This document shows, one piece after another, positions 1 through 7,182 of a stretch of 13,327 bases of DNA. Source of the stretch: Chloroflexi bacterium UBA2235 (lineage in GTDB: Bacteria > Chloroflexota > UBA11872 > UBA12225). The translations under genes and the position numbers were made by a program. The notes beneath the pieces are model-generated. The model was not told the origin of the DNA, did no database searches, and saw nothing but the letters and a program-made list of their open reading frames with translations. Position 1 is the stretch's first letter; every line of letters starts with the position of its first letter. The stretch spans positions 1 through 13,327 of the forward strand of contig DDYL01000109.1 in assembly GCA_002347925.1 (NCBI GenBank), given 5' to 3'.

Positions 1-90
1 TACCACCCGCACCCCTTCGCCCCTTTATTTATATGGTCGCTGCGCTACCACCCGCACCCCTTCGCCCCTTTATTTATATGGTCGCTGCGC
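1..90. repeat. Perfect 45-bp tandem duplication
   Basis: Two identical 45-base units lie head to tail (1-45 and 46-90). Each begins TACCACCCGCACCCC and ends GGTCGCTGCGC. The unit is a variant of interspersed family I: a C-rich run, an AT-rich centre where other copies have GATTGGAA, then CGCTGCGCT. The window begins exactly at a unit boundary, so further copies may lie upstream. The AT-rich core TTTATTTATATGG is unlike the GC-rich surroundings. Confidence 0.9.
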
Positions 91-94
91 TCAC

Positions 95-122
95 AACGCC
101 CGCCGACCCGAGTGTGGGCGTT
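95..122 (+). terminator. Possible hairpin terminator
   Basis: AACGCCC (95-101) and GGGCGTT (116-122) are perfect inverted arms around a 14-base loop. They are followed by CTTCTT, a poor U-rich run. It could end a plus-strand transcript entering from outside the window. The loop is long and the tail weak, so confidence is low. Nothing gene-like is visible between here and the end of the methyltransferase gene. Confidence 0.25.
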
Positions 123-221
123 CTTCTTCCATGCGGCTGAAGTGGAGCGAAGACCAGTCAGTCGCGTTGGGACGGGCCGGCAAGGGCGCCGGAGTTCCGG
201 GGGAGTAGGTTCAGCGATGTA

Positions 222-284
222 CGATTTCGCCTGGCCCGACCCTTAGCGAAGGGTGTGTGAATCGGGCTGGGCCAAGCGAAATCG
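222..284 (-). terminator. Large nested hairpin downstream of rlmD
   Basis: Arms 222-240 and 261-284 pair over about 19 positions (CGATTTCGC plus TGGCCC, one G-T wobble, then a 4-base bulge and CGAY). Inside the loop a second hairpin forms, ACCCTT/AAGGGT around a tetraloop (239-254). It begins about 5 bases past the minus-strand stop of the methyltransferase gene. There is no U-tract, so it may act as an mRNA 3' end stabiliser or a Rho-assisted end rather than a classic intrinsic terminator. The proximal arm contains TTCGCTTGGCCC, resembling family I repeats. Confidence 0.45.
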
Positions 285-288
285 CGCA

Positions 289-1851
289 TCAATCAGCGGC
301 AGCGGGTGCGGGGACAGGGCCGTCAACCCGTTCCAGGAGACTGACAGACTCCAAGTGGTACGTCTGCGGAAAGATGTCGATGACACCCGTTCGGGTCAGG
401 CGGTAGCCGGATGCGATCAGGCGCTTGAGGTCGCGCGAGAGGGTTGATGGTTCGCACGACACATATACGATGCGGTCCGGCGCGAGGGTTGCGAGTGCGT
501 CCAGGACGGCTGGTTCGACTCCCCGCCGTGGGGGATCCAGGATGACGGACCTGTCAGGGACCGATGATCCCTTTGCGAGTCGTGGCAGGGCGGCCTCGAC
601 CGGCTCATGATGGATGGCTACGTTGGTGTGTCCGAGGGCCGCGACGTTGTCGTACGCACCGGCGACGGCTGACTCGTCGCTCTCGATTGCGACAACAGCG
701 CCGGCGAATGGTGCGAGGTTGAGGGCGAAGACGCCGACACCCGAGTACGCATCGATGATCTGACTGGTCTTGGTGGGTGCAAGCCATTCGCGCACCCGGG
801 CAACAAGACGGTCAGCGGCACCGAGGTTGACCTGAAAGAATGCGCCCGGCGGGACGGCAAGGATCTGGCCACCCATCTCGTAGGCAAGGGTTGGGAATCC
901 CCAGAGCAAGGTTCCGCGGTCATGGCGGCCTCGGGCAACCATGATCGCCGCGAGATCCGGGACAGACTTCACCGTCGCGTCTACGAACGCTCGCATGTCG
1001 CGCTTTGAAACTGGAGACCGGCAGACCACGGTCACCTGGATGCCGTATCCGATCCCTTGTTCGTCGCGAACGGGGCCCGGTGGCATCGTGCGGCCTTGGA
1101 TGGGCTTTGGAGCCATTTCGCGGAGACGGGTCGCGACCATCGGCATCCCGGGGATTGGCGGGGCGTGACGCAGGATGATCGCGTCGAGGCGTTCCCAAGT
1201 CTCTTCGGGGATCAGCGCCCACGGCATGATCTCGATGGCGCGGTTGATGTCCTTGGACGCAATCGCGCAGACATCAATCGGGACCATGCCTTGGGCGTGC
1301 GCAACCTGATAGTTCAGGGAACGCTCGCCCTTGGGCCCGAATCCGGGCACGAGTTGCACGCTGTTGCGGTAATTCCATGGGTTTGGCGACCCGACCGCGG
1401 GGACCATCGGTGGATCGTCAATGCCCGCCAGACGACGCAACTGGTCGCGCAGCACCTGGGTCTTGTATCGCAGCTGTGCTTCGTAGTCGGCGTGTTGCCA
1501 GTGGCACCCGCCGCATAGCCCGAAGTGTGGGCACGGTGGTTCGGTCCGGTCGGGCGATGCGGCGGTGACGGAAAGCGTCAATCCCCTCAGGTAGGCGGGC
1601 TTGCGTTCGGTGATGAGAGCGTGGACTTTCTCTTCTGGCAGGGCGCCGGAGATGAAGGCGATTTGCCCATCAACGCGTCCGACCGCCTCACCGCCGTGAC
1701 TTACCCCATGAAGTGCGAGGTCGACTTCGTATGGATCCTCAAGCGTGCGGCGCCGAACCGGTGGGGGAGCTGGTTCGCCGTCGTTTTCGGGGTCATCCCC
1801 AAGGTACCGGGACACCTGATCCTGGTTTCCGGTGCGACCGGGGCCGTCCAT
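289..1851 (-). CDS. rlmD: 23S rRNA (uracil-C5)-methyltransferase, RlmD/RumA-like
   Basis: SAM-dependent enzyme of the TrmA/RumA family that methylates C5 of a uridine in 23S rRNA. Numbering below is from the chosen ATG. A TRAM domain occupies about 40-98. A 4Fe-4S cluster set follows: Cys107, Cys113 and Cys116 (CPHFGLCGGC) with Cys195. FFQVN is at 338-342, the SAM motif DAYSGVGVF near 367, DPPRRG near 439, and the catalytic motif VSCEPSTLSRD with Cys466. All hallmarks are intact and the length (520 aa) is slightly long for the family. The frame stays open to an ATG at 1917 that overlaps the gatB stop by 8 bases, but those extra 22 codons are a translated family I repeat. The ATG at 1851 follows a G-rich Shine-Dalgarno-like tract (AAGGGGTGGGGG) supplied by the same repeat. 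Last gene of the gat operon. RlmD versus RlmC/RlmCD specificity cannot be decided here. Confidence 0.9.
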   Translation of the reverse strand: MDGPGRTGNQDQVSRYLGDDPENDGEPAPPPVRRRTLEDPYEVDLALHGVSHGGEAVGRVDGQIAFISGALPEEKVHALITERKPAYLRGLTLSVTAASPDRTEPPCPHFGLCGGCHWQHADYEAQLRYKTQVLRDQLRRLAGIDDPPMVPAVGSPNPWNYRNSVQLVPGFGPKGERSLNYQVAHAQGMVPIDVCAIASKDINRAIEIMPWALIPEETWERLDAIILRHAPPIPGMPMVATRLREMAPKPIQGRTMPPGPVRDEQGIGYGIQVTVVCRSPVSKRDMRAFVDATVKSVPDLAAIMVARGRHDRGTLLWGFPTLAYEMGGQILAVPPGAFFQVNLGAADRLVARVREWLAPTKTSQIIDAYSGVGVFALNLAPFAGAVVAIESDESAVAGAYDNVAALGHTNVAIHHEPVEAALPRLAKGSSVPDRSVILDPPRRGVEPAVLDALATLAPDRIVYVSCEPSTLSRDLKRLIASGYRLTRTGVIDIFPQTYHLESVSLLERVDGPVPAPAAAD

Positions 1852-1855
1852 CGGA

Positions 1856-1914
1856 CCCCCACCCCTTCGCCCATCCCCACCCCGTCGCGCCAGATTGGAA
1901 GGCGCTTCGCTATC
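1856..1914 (+). repeat. Family I repeat at the gatB/rlmD junction
   Basis: A C-rich run of five C-tracts (1856-1860, 1862-1865, 1870-1872, 1875-1878, 1880-1883) is followed by GATTGGAAGGCGCTTCGCT. The element starts right at the gatB stop and ends 4 bases before the preferred rlmD ATG, so it forms the whole junction. In the mRNA (minus) sense it gives five G-tracts with short spacers, and it also supplies the likely rlmD ribosome-binding tract. Confidence 0.8.
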
Positions 1915-3397
1915 CATCGAGTTGCTGCTTGAGAAGTTCGTTCACGAGGCCTGGGTTGCCTTTCCCGCGCGTTGCCTTCATCACTGCCCCGACAAGGAAA
2001 CCCATGGCGGTTGCCTTCCCGGCGCGGTAATCGGCAACGGCCTTGGGGTTGGATGCGATGGCGTCGGCCACGGCGGTGGTTAGGGCGTTGGTATCCGAGA
2101 CCTGCCCGAGGCCCCGTTTCTGGACGATCTCGTGGGGCATAGACCCCGTGCTGACCGCCTCCTCCAGGACTTCAGGTGCAGTACGCACACTGATCGTACC
2201 CGTGTCCAACAGTTTGATGAGGTCGGCAAGGTGCGCGGGGGTCAGGAGGATCTGATCAATCTCGGCGCCGGTGTTGCCCAGGATGCGAAGGACATCCCGG
2301 GTGATCCAGTTGGCGGCGGCGCGGGCGTTGCCAGAAAGGTGCGCGGTCTGCTCAAAATATTCGGCGAGGGCCCGAGTCTGTGTCAGGGTATCTGCGATGT
2401 CTGCGGTCATCCCATACGCGTCGGCGAAGCGATGGCGCTTGGCGTCGGGGAGTTCCGGGAGGAGGGACCGCAACCGTGCCACTTCGGTCGCTGGGGTGAC
2501 GATGGGCGGGAGGTCGGGTTCGGGGAAGTAGCGGTAATCGTGCGCGGCTTCCTTGCTCCGCTGGGTCACGGTGATGGCCCGGTCGTCAACCCAGCCGCGC
2601 GTTTCCTGGACGATCCGGCCCCCGGCATCGAGGATGTCGCGTTGCCGGACGATCTCGAACTCGATCGCCCGGACGACTGACCGGAACGAGTTCATGTTCT
2701 TGACTTCGACCTTGGCACCGTACTCGGCTTGGCCCCGGGGACGCAGTGAGACATTCGCGTCGCAACGGAACGCACCCTCGTCCATGTTTGCGGTGGAGAC
2801 ACCGAGATAGCGGAGGATCTGGCGCAGGGCGCGCAGGTACGACCCGGCTTCGTCGGCGGTGCGGAGGTCAGGATCGCCGACGATCTCCATGAGCGGAACG
2901 CCGGCACGGTTGACGTCCATGAGGGAATAGGTCTCGCCGCTGCTGTCGCGCACGTGCTTGAGCGTTGCGGTGTCTTCCTCGAGATGGACCCGCGTGATCC
3001 CGGCGCGACGCATCTGCCCGGGATTGGCCGGATCATCGAACTCGAGCCAACCAGCTTGCGAGAAGGGCAGGTCGAACTGGCTGATCTGGTATCCCTTCAT
3101 GAGGTCAGGGTAGTTGTAGTTCTTGCGGTCGAACTTGCTGAATTCCGGGATCTCGCAATTCAAGGCCAGGGCGGTGATGATCGTTGCCTCGACGGCGGTG
3201 CGGTTCATGACGGGCAGCGAACCCGGCATTCCCAGGCACACCGGGCAGACCAGGGTATTGGGGGGCGCGCCCGAGTAGCGCGAGGAACAGCTGCAGAACA
3301 TCTTGCTTTCGGTCACGACTTGTGCGTGCACCTCGAGTCCGATGACTACCTCGTAATCCGTGGCCGGTGATGTCCCGGCATGATGTGTTGCTGTCAT
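1910..3397 (-). CDS. gatB: Asp-tRNA(Asn)/Glu-tRNA(Gln) amidotransferase subunit B
   Basis: GatB binds misacylated Glu-tRNA(Gln) or Asp-tRNA(Asn), phosphorylates the side-chain carboxylate with ATP, and completes the amidation with ammonia from GatA. From ATG 3397 the protein is 495 aa, normal for the family. It opens YEVVIGLEVHAQV, then a zinc site Cys35-x-Cys37 and Cys51-x2-Cys54 (FCSC, CPVC). The DVNRAGVPLMEIVGDPD block, FRCDANVS, EVKNMNSF and the C-terminal tail domain ending near LVNELLKQQL follow. ATG 3397 overlaps the TGA of the upstream aminotransferase (ATGA), with an AGGG ribosome-binding tract 7 bases before it. The frame is open for 58 more codons upstream, but those lie inside the aminotransferase gene and a repeat, so I reject them. 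Expected to act with GatC and GatA. Confidence 0.96.
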   Translation of the reverse strand: MTATHHAGTSPATDYEVVIGLEVHAQVVTESKMFCSCSSRYSGAPPNTLVCPVCLGMPGSLPVMNRTAVEATIITALALNCEIPEFSKFDRKNYNYPDLMKGYQISQFDLPFSQAGWLEFDDPANPGQMRRAGITRVHLEEDTATLKHVRDSSGETYSLMDVNRAGVPLMEIVGDPDLRTADEAGSYLRALRQILRYLGVSTANMDEGAFRCDANVSLRPRGQAEYGAKVEVKNMNSFRSVVRAIEFEIVRQRDILDAGGRIVQETRGWVDDRAITVTQRSKEAAHDYRYFPEPDLPPIVTPATEVARLRSLLPELPDAKRHRFADAYGMTADIADTLTQTRALAEYFEQTAHLSGNARAAANWITRDVLRILGNTGAEIDQILLTPAHLADLIKLLDTGTISVRTAPEVLEEAVSTGSMPHEIVQKRGLGQVSDTNALTTAVADAIASNPKAVADYRAGKATAMGFLVGAVMKATRGKGNPGLVNELLKQQLDG

Positions 3398-4677
3398 TTC
3401 GTGACCCTGCCCAACTTCTCCGTGGGGGTTCGTGTCGTCGGCGATGGGAGTGAGGGAGCCTCCACCCCCAACCCGTCCCCCGTTGCCACGGGAGCGAGGG
3501 GTAGGCGGCCGAGGAAGCGCGCCATGCGGTCGATGGCTTCCTCCAGATGTGCCGTGCTGGTTGCGTAGCACATGCGGACGTGTCCTTCGCCACTTGGCCC
3601 GAAGACCGAACCCGGGATGGCGGCGACATGTTCCTCATGCAGGAGACGGGTGGCGAACTGATCGCTGGTCAGTCCGGTTCCGGTGATGTCCGGGAACACG
3701 TAGAACGCGCCTTGTGGGCGGGCGCAACGCAGGCCAATGCGGTTGAGGCCATCCACGATCAATCTGCGCCGGCGGGCGTATTCGGCGAGCATGGCCTGGA
3801 CGTCTGGTTCCCCGTTCCGGATCGCCTCGATGCCGGCGTACTGGGCCATTGTTGGCGCACTGAGCATGCCGTACTGGTGGACTTTCATCATCGCTTCCAC
3901 CAGATGGTGGGGAGCGCACGCGTATCCGAGGCGCCAACCAGTCATTGCGTACGCCTTGGAGAACCCGTTGAGTAGGATGGTGCGATCCCATGCGCCCGGC
4001 AGTGAAGCGACGCAGGTGTGCGTCCATCCGTCGTAGACCAGACGCGCATAGATTTCGTCGGAGACAAGGAGCAGGTCGTGTTGGACGGCAAGGCGCACGA
4101 TTGCCTGGAGGTCGGCGCGCGAAACGGCACCGCCAGTGGGGTTGTTCGGGTAGCCGAGGACGATCACTTTTGTCCGTGGTGTGATGGCGGCCTCGATGGC
4201 GGAGGCGCTGATCGCGAATCCGTCGGTGTCGTGTGTAGGCACATGCACCGGCACTCCACCGGCGAGTGAGACGCACGGCGCGTAGCAGACATAACTCGGT
4301 TCCGGAATGATGACTTCATCGCCGACGTCCACCGTTGCCCGGATGGCGAGATCGAATGCTTCGGAGACCCCGGTTGTCACGATGATCTCGTCTTCGCTGT
4401 TATAGGTGGCTCCGAACCGGGTAGAGAGATCGCTGGCGATCAGGATCCGCAACTCGGCCAGCCCCCGGTTGGAGGTGTAGCCGGTCTTCCCGCGGTCCAG
4501 GGATGCCTTTGCCTCTTCGCGGATGTGTTCCGGCGTGACGAAGTCCGGTTCACCGACGCCGAGCGAGATGATGTCGGGCATCGTCGCTGCAACGTCGAAG
4601 AATTTCCTGATTCCTGAAGGCGGAATTGCCGCGACGCGGGCGGACACGAAGTTCCTGTTGGACACGGGTTGGATCAT
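3394..4677 (-). CDS. Class I/II PLP aminotransferase (aspartate aminotransferase-like)
   Basis: Pyridoxal-phosphate aminotransferase of fold type I, 427 aa. Visible motifs are SLGVGEPDF (38-46), YPNNPTG (176-182), SDEIY (206-210), SKAYAMTGWRLGY with the Schiff-base Lys241, and the substrate-carboxylate Arg368 in HVRMCY. This pattern fits the AspB/PatA type acting on aspartate or another amino acid; the exact substrate cannot be read from the sequence. It is translationally coupled on both sides: its ATG overlaps the gatA stop (ATGA at 4674-4677) and its TGA overlaps the gatB ATG (3394-3397). The enzyme core ends near residue 390. The last ~37 residues (PLAPVATGDGLGVEAPSLPS and onward) are the in-frame translation of a family II palindromic repeat and look like an acquired tail. 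Confidence 0.93.
   Translation of the reverse strand: MIQPVSNRNFVSARVAAIPPSGIRKFFDVAATMPDIISLGVGEPDFVTPEHIREEAKASLDRGKTGYTSNRGLAELRILIASDLSTRFGATYNSEDEIIVTTGVSEAFDLAIRATVDVGDEVIIPEPSYVCYAPCVSLAGGVPVHVPTHDTDGFAISASAIEAAITPRTKVIVLGYPNNPTGGAVSRADLQAIVRLAVQHDLLLVSDEIYARLVYDGWTHTCVASLPGAWDRTILLNGFSKAYAMTGWRLGYACAPHHLVEAMMKVHQYGMLSAPTMAQYAGIEAIRNGEPDVQAMLAEYARRRRLIVDGLNRIGLRCARPQGAFYVFPDITGTGLTSDQFATRLLHEEHVAAIPGSVFGPSGEGHVRMCYATSTAHLEEAIDRMARFLGRLPLAPVATGDGLGVEAPSLPSPTTRTPTEKLGRVTK
3446..3503 (-). repeat. Family II palindromic repeat encoding the aminotransferase tail
   Basis: On the minus strand it reads CCTCGCTCCCGTGGCAACGG, then GGGACGGGTTGGGGGTGG and CTCCCTCACTCC. The CTCCCGT/ACGGG arms can pair, followed by the GGTTGGGGG run typical of this family. 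It matches copies at 11341-11391 and 12803-12856. It is fully inside the reading frame and supplies the C-terminal tail of the aminotransferase just before the gatB start. Confidence 0.7.
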
Positions 4678-6191
4678 GCGTGTGGCGCCTGATTTGCAGA
4701 CGCTTCGCTGCGCGCCAAGGGTGGGCGTTGCCGGTGGAAACTGGTCGCTCCCTCGTAGGCGAACGCCGCCCGGAAGAGGGTTGCCTCATCGAAAGCCTTG
4801 CCGATGAGCTGCAGTCCGACGGGGAGTCCCTGGTGGTCGAACCCGCACGGAACGCTGATACCCGGGAGCCCGGCGACGTTGACCGGGATGGTGCAGACGT
4901 CGGACAGGTACATCGCGAGGGGGTCGTCGATCCGGGCACCCATCTTGAACGCCACGGTTGGCGAGACAGGTGAGGCGATGACGTCGACCGACGCGAAGGC
5001 GTTGTCGAAGTCCGCCTTGATGAGCGTCCTGACCTGCTGGGCTTTGCGGTAGTAGGCGTCGTAGTAGCCGGAGGAGAGTGCGTAGGTGCCGAGCATGATC
5101 CGTCGCTTGGGCTCGTTCCCGAAGCCTCGCTGTCGGGTGGCGTCCATCGCCTTGGTCATGTCGACCTCGTCGAGGGCCGCGAGGCCGTACTTGATGCCGT
5201 TGTACCGTGACAGGTTGCTGCTGGCTTCGGCCGGGGCGATGATGTAGTAGGTTGCGAGGCCGTGTTCGGAGTATGGCAGTGAGACGGGATGGACGCTTGC
5301 GCCGAGGCCCTGGAGGGTCTGGATGGCCTCACGGACAAGACGCTCCACGTCGGGTTCCATGCCCGCGGTGAAGTACTCGGCGGGCACGCCGATGCGGAGG
5401 CCCTTGACGCCGTCACGGATGGTTGACCGGTAGTCTGGCACGGCGACCGGCGCGGTGGTGGCGTCCATTGGGTCCGCGCCGGCGATTGCCTGCAGGACCA
5501 TCGCCGATCCCTCGACGCCGATCGAGAACGGTCCCACTTGGTCGAGTGACGATGCGAAGGCGACGACCCCGTAGCGTGAGACCCTGCCGTAGGTGGGCTT
5601 GAGGCCGGTCACCGAGCAGAGGGACGCCGGTTGGCGGATTGACCCGCCCGTGTCGGTGCCGAGCGAGAGGAGCGCCTGGCCCGCGGAAACGGCGGCGGCG
5701 GACCCGCCGGATGACCCGCCCGGCACGCGGCTGGTGTCCCATGGGTTGTGCGTTGGGTGGTAGCCGGAGTTCTCGGTACTTGAACCCATGGCGAACTCAT
5801 CCATGTTGGCCTTTCCGACGAAGACGGCACCGGCGGCGCGCAAGCGGGCGACCACGGTAGCGTCGTATGGCGGAATGAAGCCTTGGAGGATGCGCGATCC
5901 TGCCGTTGTCTGGACGCCGGTGGTGCAGAAGAGGTCCTTGAGGGCGATGGGGATGCCGGTGAGTGGCGGCGTTGCGCCCGGATCACTGCCGCTGAGCGCG
6001 AGGTCGGCGGCGTGGGCCTGGGCGAGGGCCTCATCGGCGGTCACGGTGATGAAGGAACGCACCTGGGTTTCCGTGCGTTCGATCTGGCCCAGGACGGCGT
6101 GTGCCAGTTCGGTCGCCGAAATCTGCCTGCGGACCAGGAGGTCCCGGGCTTCGGGCGCAGTGAGTGCGGTCAGGTCGCCGGATATGCCCAC
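4674..6191 (-). CDS. gatA: Glu-tRNA(Gln)/Asp-tRNA(Asn) amidotransferase subunit A
   Basis: GatA is the glutaminase subunit of the GatCAB complex, an amidase-signature hydrolase that releases ammonia from glutamine. From the preferred GTG at 6191 the protein is 505 aa. The Ser-cisSer-Lys triad is complete: Lys85 (GIPIALKDLF), cis-Ser184 (TDTGGSIRQP) and nucleophile Ser160 in GGSSGGSAAA, with the family spacing of 75 and 24 residues. The frame is open back to 6311 (545 aa) and an ATG lies at 6215. The GTG at 6191 has a GAGGG ribosome-binding tract 8 bases upstream and leaves the usual short lead before LTAPEARDLL, whereas the upstream ATGs have none. The stop overlaps the aminotransferase ATG (ATGA). 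The last residues (SEASANQAPHA) are encoded over a degenerate family I motif. Confidence 0.95.
   Translation of the reverse strand: MGISGDLTALTAPEARDLLVRRQISATELAHAVLGQIERTETQVRSFITVTADEALAQAHAADLALSGSDPGATPPLTGIPIALKDLFCTTGVQTTAGSRILQGFIPPYDATVVARLRAAGAVFVGKANMDEFAMGSSTENSGYHPTHNPWDTSRVPGGSSGGSAAAVSAGQALLSLGTDTGGSIRQPASLCSVTGLKPTYGRVSRYGVVAFASSLDQVGPFSIGVEGSAMVLQAIAGADPMDATTAPVAVPDYRSTIRDGVKGLRIGVPAEYFTAGMEPDVERLVREAIQTLQGLGASVHPVSLPYSEHGLATYYIIAPAEASSNLSRYNGIKYGLAALDEVDMTKAMDATRQRGFGNEPKRRIMLGTYALSSGYYDAYYRKAQQVRTLIKADFDNAFASVDVIASPVSPTVAFKMGARIDDPLAMYLSDVCTIPVNVAGLPGISVPCGFDHQGLPVGLQLIGKAFDEATLFRAAFAYEGATSFHRQRPPLARSEASANQAPHA
4686..4714 (+). repeat. Degenerate family I motif in the gatA 3' end
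   Basis: GCGCCTGATTTGCAGACGCTTCGCT resembles the right half of family I repeats (GATTGGAAG-CGCTTCGCT) and sits in the last codons of gatA, a few bases before the overlapping aminotransferase start. The C-rich left half is not recognisable, so this may be a decayed copy or chance. Confidence 0.4.
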
Positions 6192-6304
6192 CAGGTGTTC
6201 CCTCGTCACGTGCATGTGTCGGGTCTGACCAGCCGGTTGGCCGGTCGCGCCCATGTGTCTGATGTTTCCAACCTTCCCGTGCTCCGCGATTGCCAGGTAG
6301 AAGG

Positions 6305-6350
6305 CCCCCACCCCGTCGCCCCGGATTGGAAGTCGCTTCGCTTCCCAGGC
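6305..6350 (+). repeat. Family I repeat between gatC and gatA
   Basis: A full-length copy: CCCCCACCCCGTCGCCCC followed by GGATTGGAAGTCGCTTCGCT. It lies in the 206-base gap between the gatC stop (6398) and the preferred gatA start (6191). Apart from this repeat and the adjacent hairpin I see no gene in the gap. Its presence makes the longer gatA starts less convincing. Confidence 0.8.
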
Positions 6351-6374
6351 CCTCTCACCTCGGTGATGGGAGAG
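6350..6374 (-). repeat. Short family II-like hairpin after gatC
   Basis: CCCTCTC and GGGAGAG arms surround ACC-TC-GGTGAT, giving an imperfect stem-loop about 25 bases past the gatC stop and directly next to the family I copy. It resembles the CTCTCCC/GGGAGAG arms of family II but lacks the GGTTGGGGG run. It could slow RNA decay or attenuate readthrough into gatA. Confidence 0.45.
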
Positions 6375-6397
6375 TGTCGCGCGCCTCGGGAAGGCGC

Positions 6398-6688
6398 TTA
6401 TGTCTCGAGGACCGCCTGCACCCGGAAGAAGCCGTCCTCTTGCCGAGGGGCATTCGCGAGGACCTGCTCACGGGGCAGTGATGGCCGTGCCACATCGTCC
6501 CGCATGACCGAATGAAGATCGAAAACCTGTGCGGTCGGCGAGATTCCCGTCGTGTCAAGTGCTTGCAGGGCCCGAAAGTGTTCGAGGACACCGGACAACT
6601 GTTCCGCAAATCGGGAACGATCCTCGGCGGTTATCCCCAACCGGGCGAGGGTTGCGACGTGGTCGACGTCTTCGGGGGTCAGGTTCAT
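6398..6688 (-). CDS. gatC: Glu-tRNA(Gln)/Asp-tRNA(Asn) amidotransferase subunit C
   Basis: Small GatCAB subunit (96 aa) that wraps around the GatA-GatB interface and stabilises GatA. It shows the family signatures: N-terminal LTPEDVDHVATLARLGI and C-terminal RPSLPREQVLANAPRQEDGFFRVQAVLE, with full normal length. The ATG at 6688 has a GAGG ribosome-binding tract 8 bases upstream (GAGGATTGGGAAATG). First recognised gene of the operon gatC-gatA-aminotransferase-gatB-rlmD, all minus strand. The 206-base repeat-containing gap to gatA is the loosest junction of the gat genes. Confidence 0.95.
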   Translation of the reverse strand: MNLTPEDVDHVATLARLGITAEDRSRFAEQLSGVLEHFRALQALDTTGISPTAQVFDLHSVMRDDVARPSLPREQVLANAPRQEDGFFRVQAVLET

Positions 6689-6714
6689 TTCCCAATCCTC
6701 ACGCTGTCGACGTC

Positions 6715-6740
6715 ATTGTTTCTGGACGCTTCGCTCATGT
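6715..6740 (+). repeat. Degenerate family I motif upstream of gatC
   Basis: ATTGTTTCTGGACGCTTCGCT matches the right half of family I. It lies 27 bases before the gatC start, in what would be the mRNA leader. The C-rich half is missing. Confidence 0.45.
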
Positions 6741-6759
6741 TGCTTCCGGTACGCAAGTG

Positions 6760-6789
6760 ATCGTATCTCCGGCCCCGATGGGGTTTCCA
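6760..6789 (-). promoter_or_regulatory. Possible promoter of the gat operon
   Basis: On the minus strand TGGAAA (6789-6784) and TACGAT (6765-6760) are separated by 18 bases, each matching 4 of 6 positions of the housekeeping consensus. A short GCCCC/GGGG inverted repeat lies in the spacer. Transcription would start near 6753, giving a leader of about 65 bases before gatC. GC-rich genomes produce such matches often. Confidence 0.22.
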
Positions 6790-7182
6790 CGCCGCCTGTC
6801 CCGGGTCCACTATCGCCGGTACTCGCCCGGACGGGTGGTGTGCCCTCGACAGCGACCTCGGTCAGGGTTCGCCTGGTCGCGACCTGCATGACAACGGCCG
6901 TTCCGGCACTGGCGATGACGGACACGCGGTGTCGTGTAGGTAAGGGTACCGTGAGCCTTGCCGTGACCGCGTCTATTCCTGCGTCCGATTGTCTCTTTGG
7001 TCGGTCAACGCCCGGTTGGGGGTTCGGTGGGCGTGCACAGTGAAGCGAATTCGAAGCGGGCGAGGCGGCAGTGTGGGGATGTGCCGGGACGGCGTGCTAA
7101 GCGAGGCGTAGATAAATCAGGTGGTGTGGTGTCGATGGGGTGCGGGCTTCGCGTCGAGTTGCCGTCCGGCCCAGCTGCCGCG

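Larger units (their letters stand above)
6689..7182 (-). other. 494-base gap upstream of gatC without a convincing gene
   Basis: No gene in this stretch has recognisable homology features. A minus-strand frame of 70 codons (6713-6925, GTG start) ends just before the gatC ribosome-binding site, but it has no ribosome-binding tract of its own and its composition (Pro, Gly, Thr, Val) suggests no known domain. A degenerate family I motif (6715-6740, GACGCTTCGCTCATG) overlaps its end. A GCCCC-GAT-GGGG hairpin lies at about 6772-6784. The stretch probably holds the operon promoter and leader plus the 3' region of the HxlR gene. Confidence 0.5.

Noticed and set aside
1852..1917. 22-codon extension of the methyltransferase to ATG 1917
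   Set aside because: Encoded entirely by the family I repeat; the overlap with the gatB stop could allow coupling, but no family homology is visible there.
3398..3571. 58-codon N-terminal extension of gatB
   Set aside because: It overlaps the aminotransferase coding region in another frame; ATG 3397 has a ribosome-binding tract and the ATGA coupling.
6552..7043. 163-codon plus-strand frame opposite gatC and its upstream region
   Set aside because: Antisense of gatC over its first third, with Ser/Arg/Cys-rich low-quality sequence; no ribosome-binding tract.
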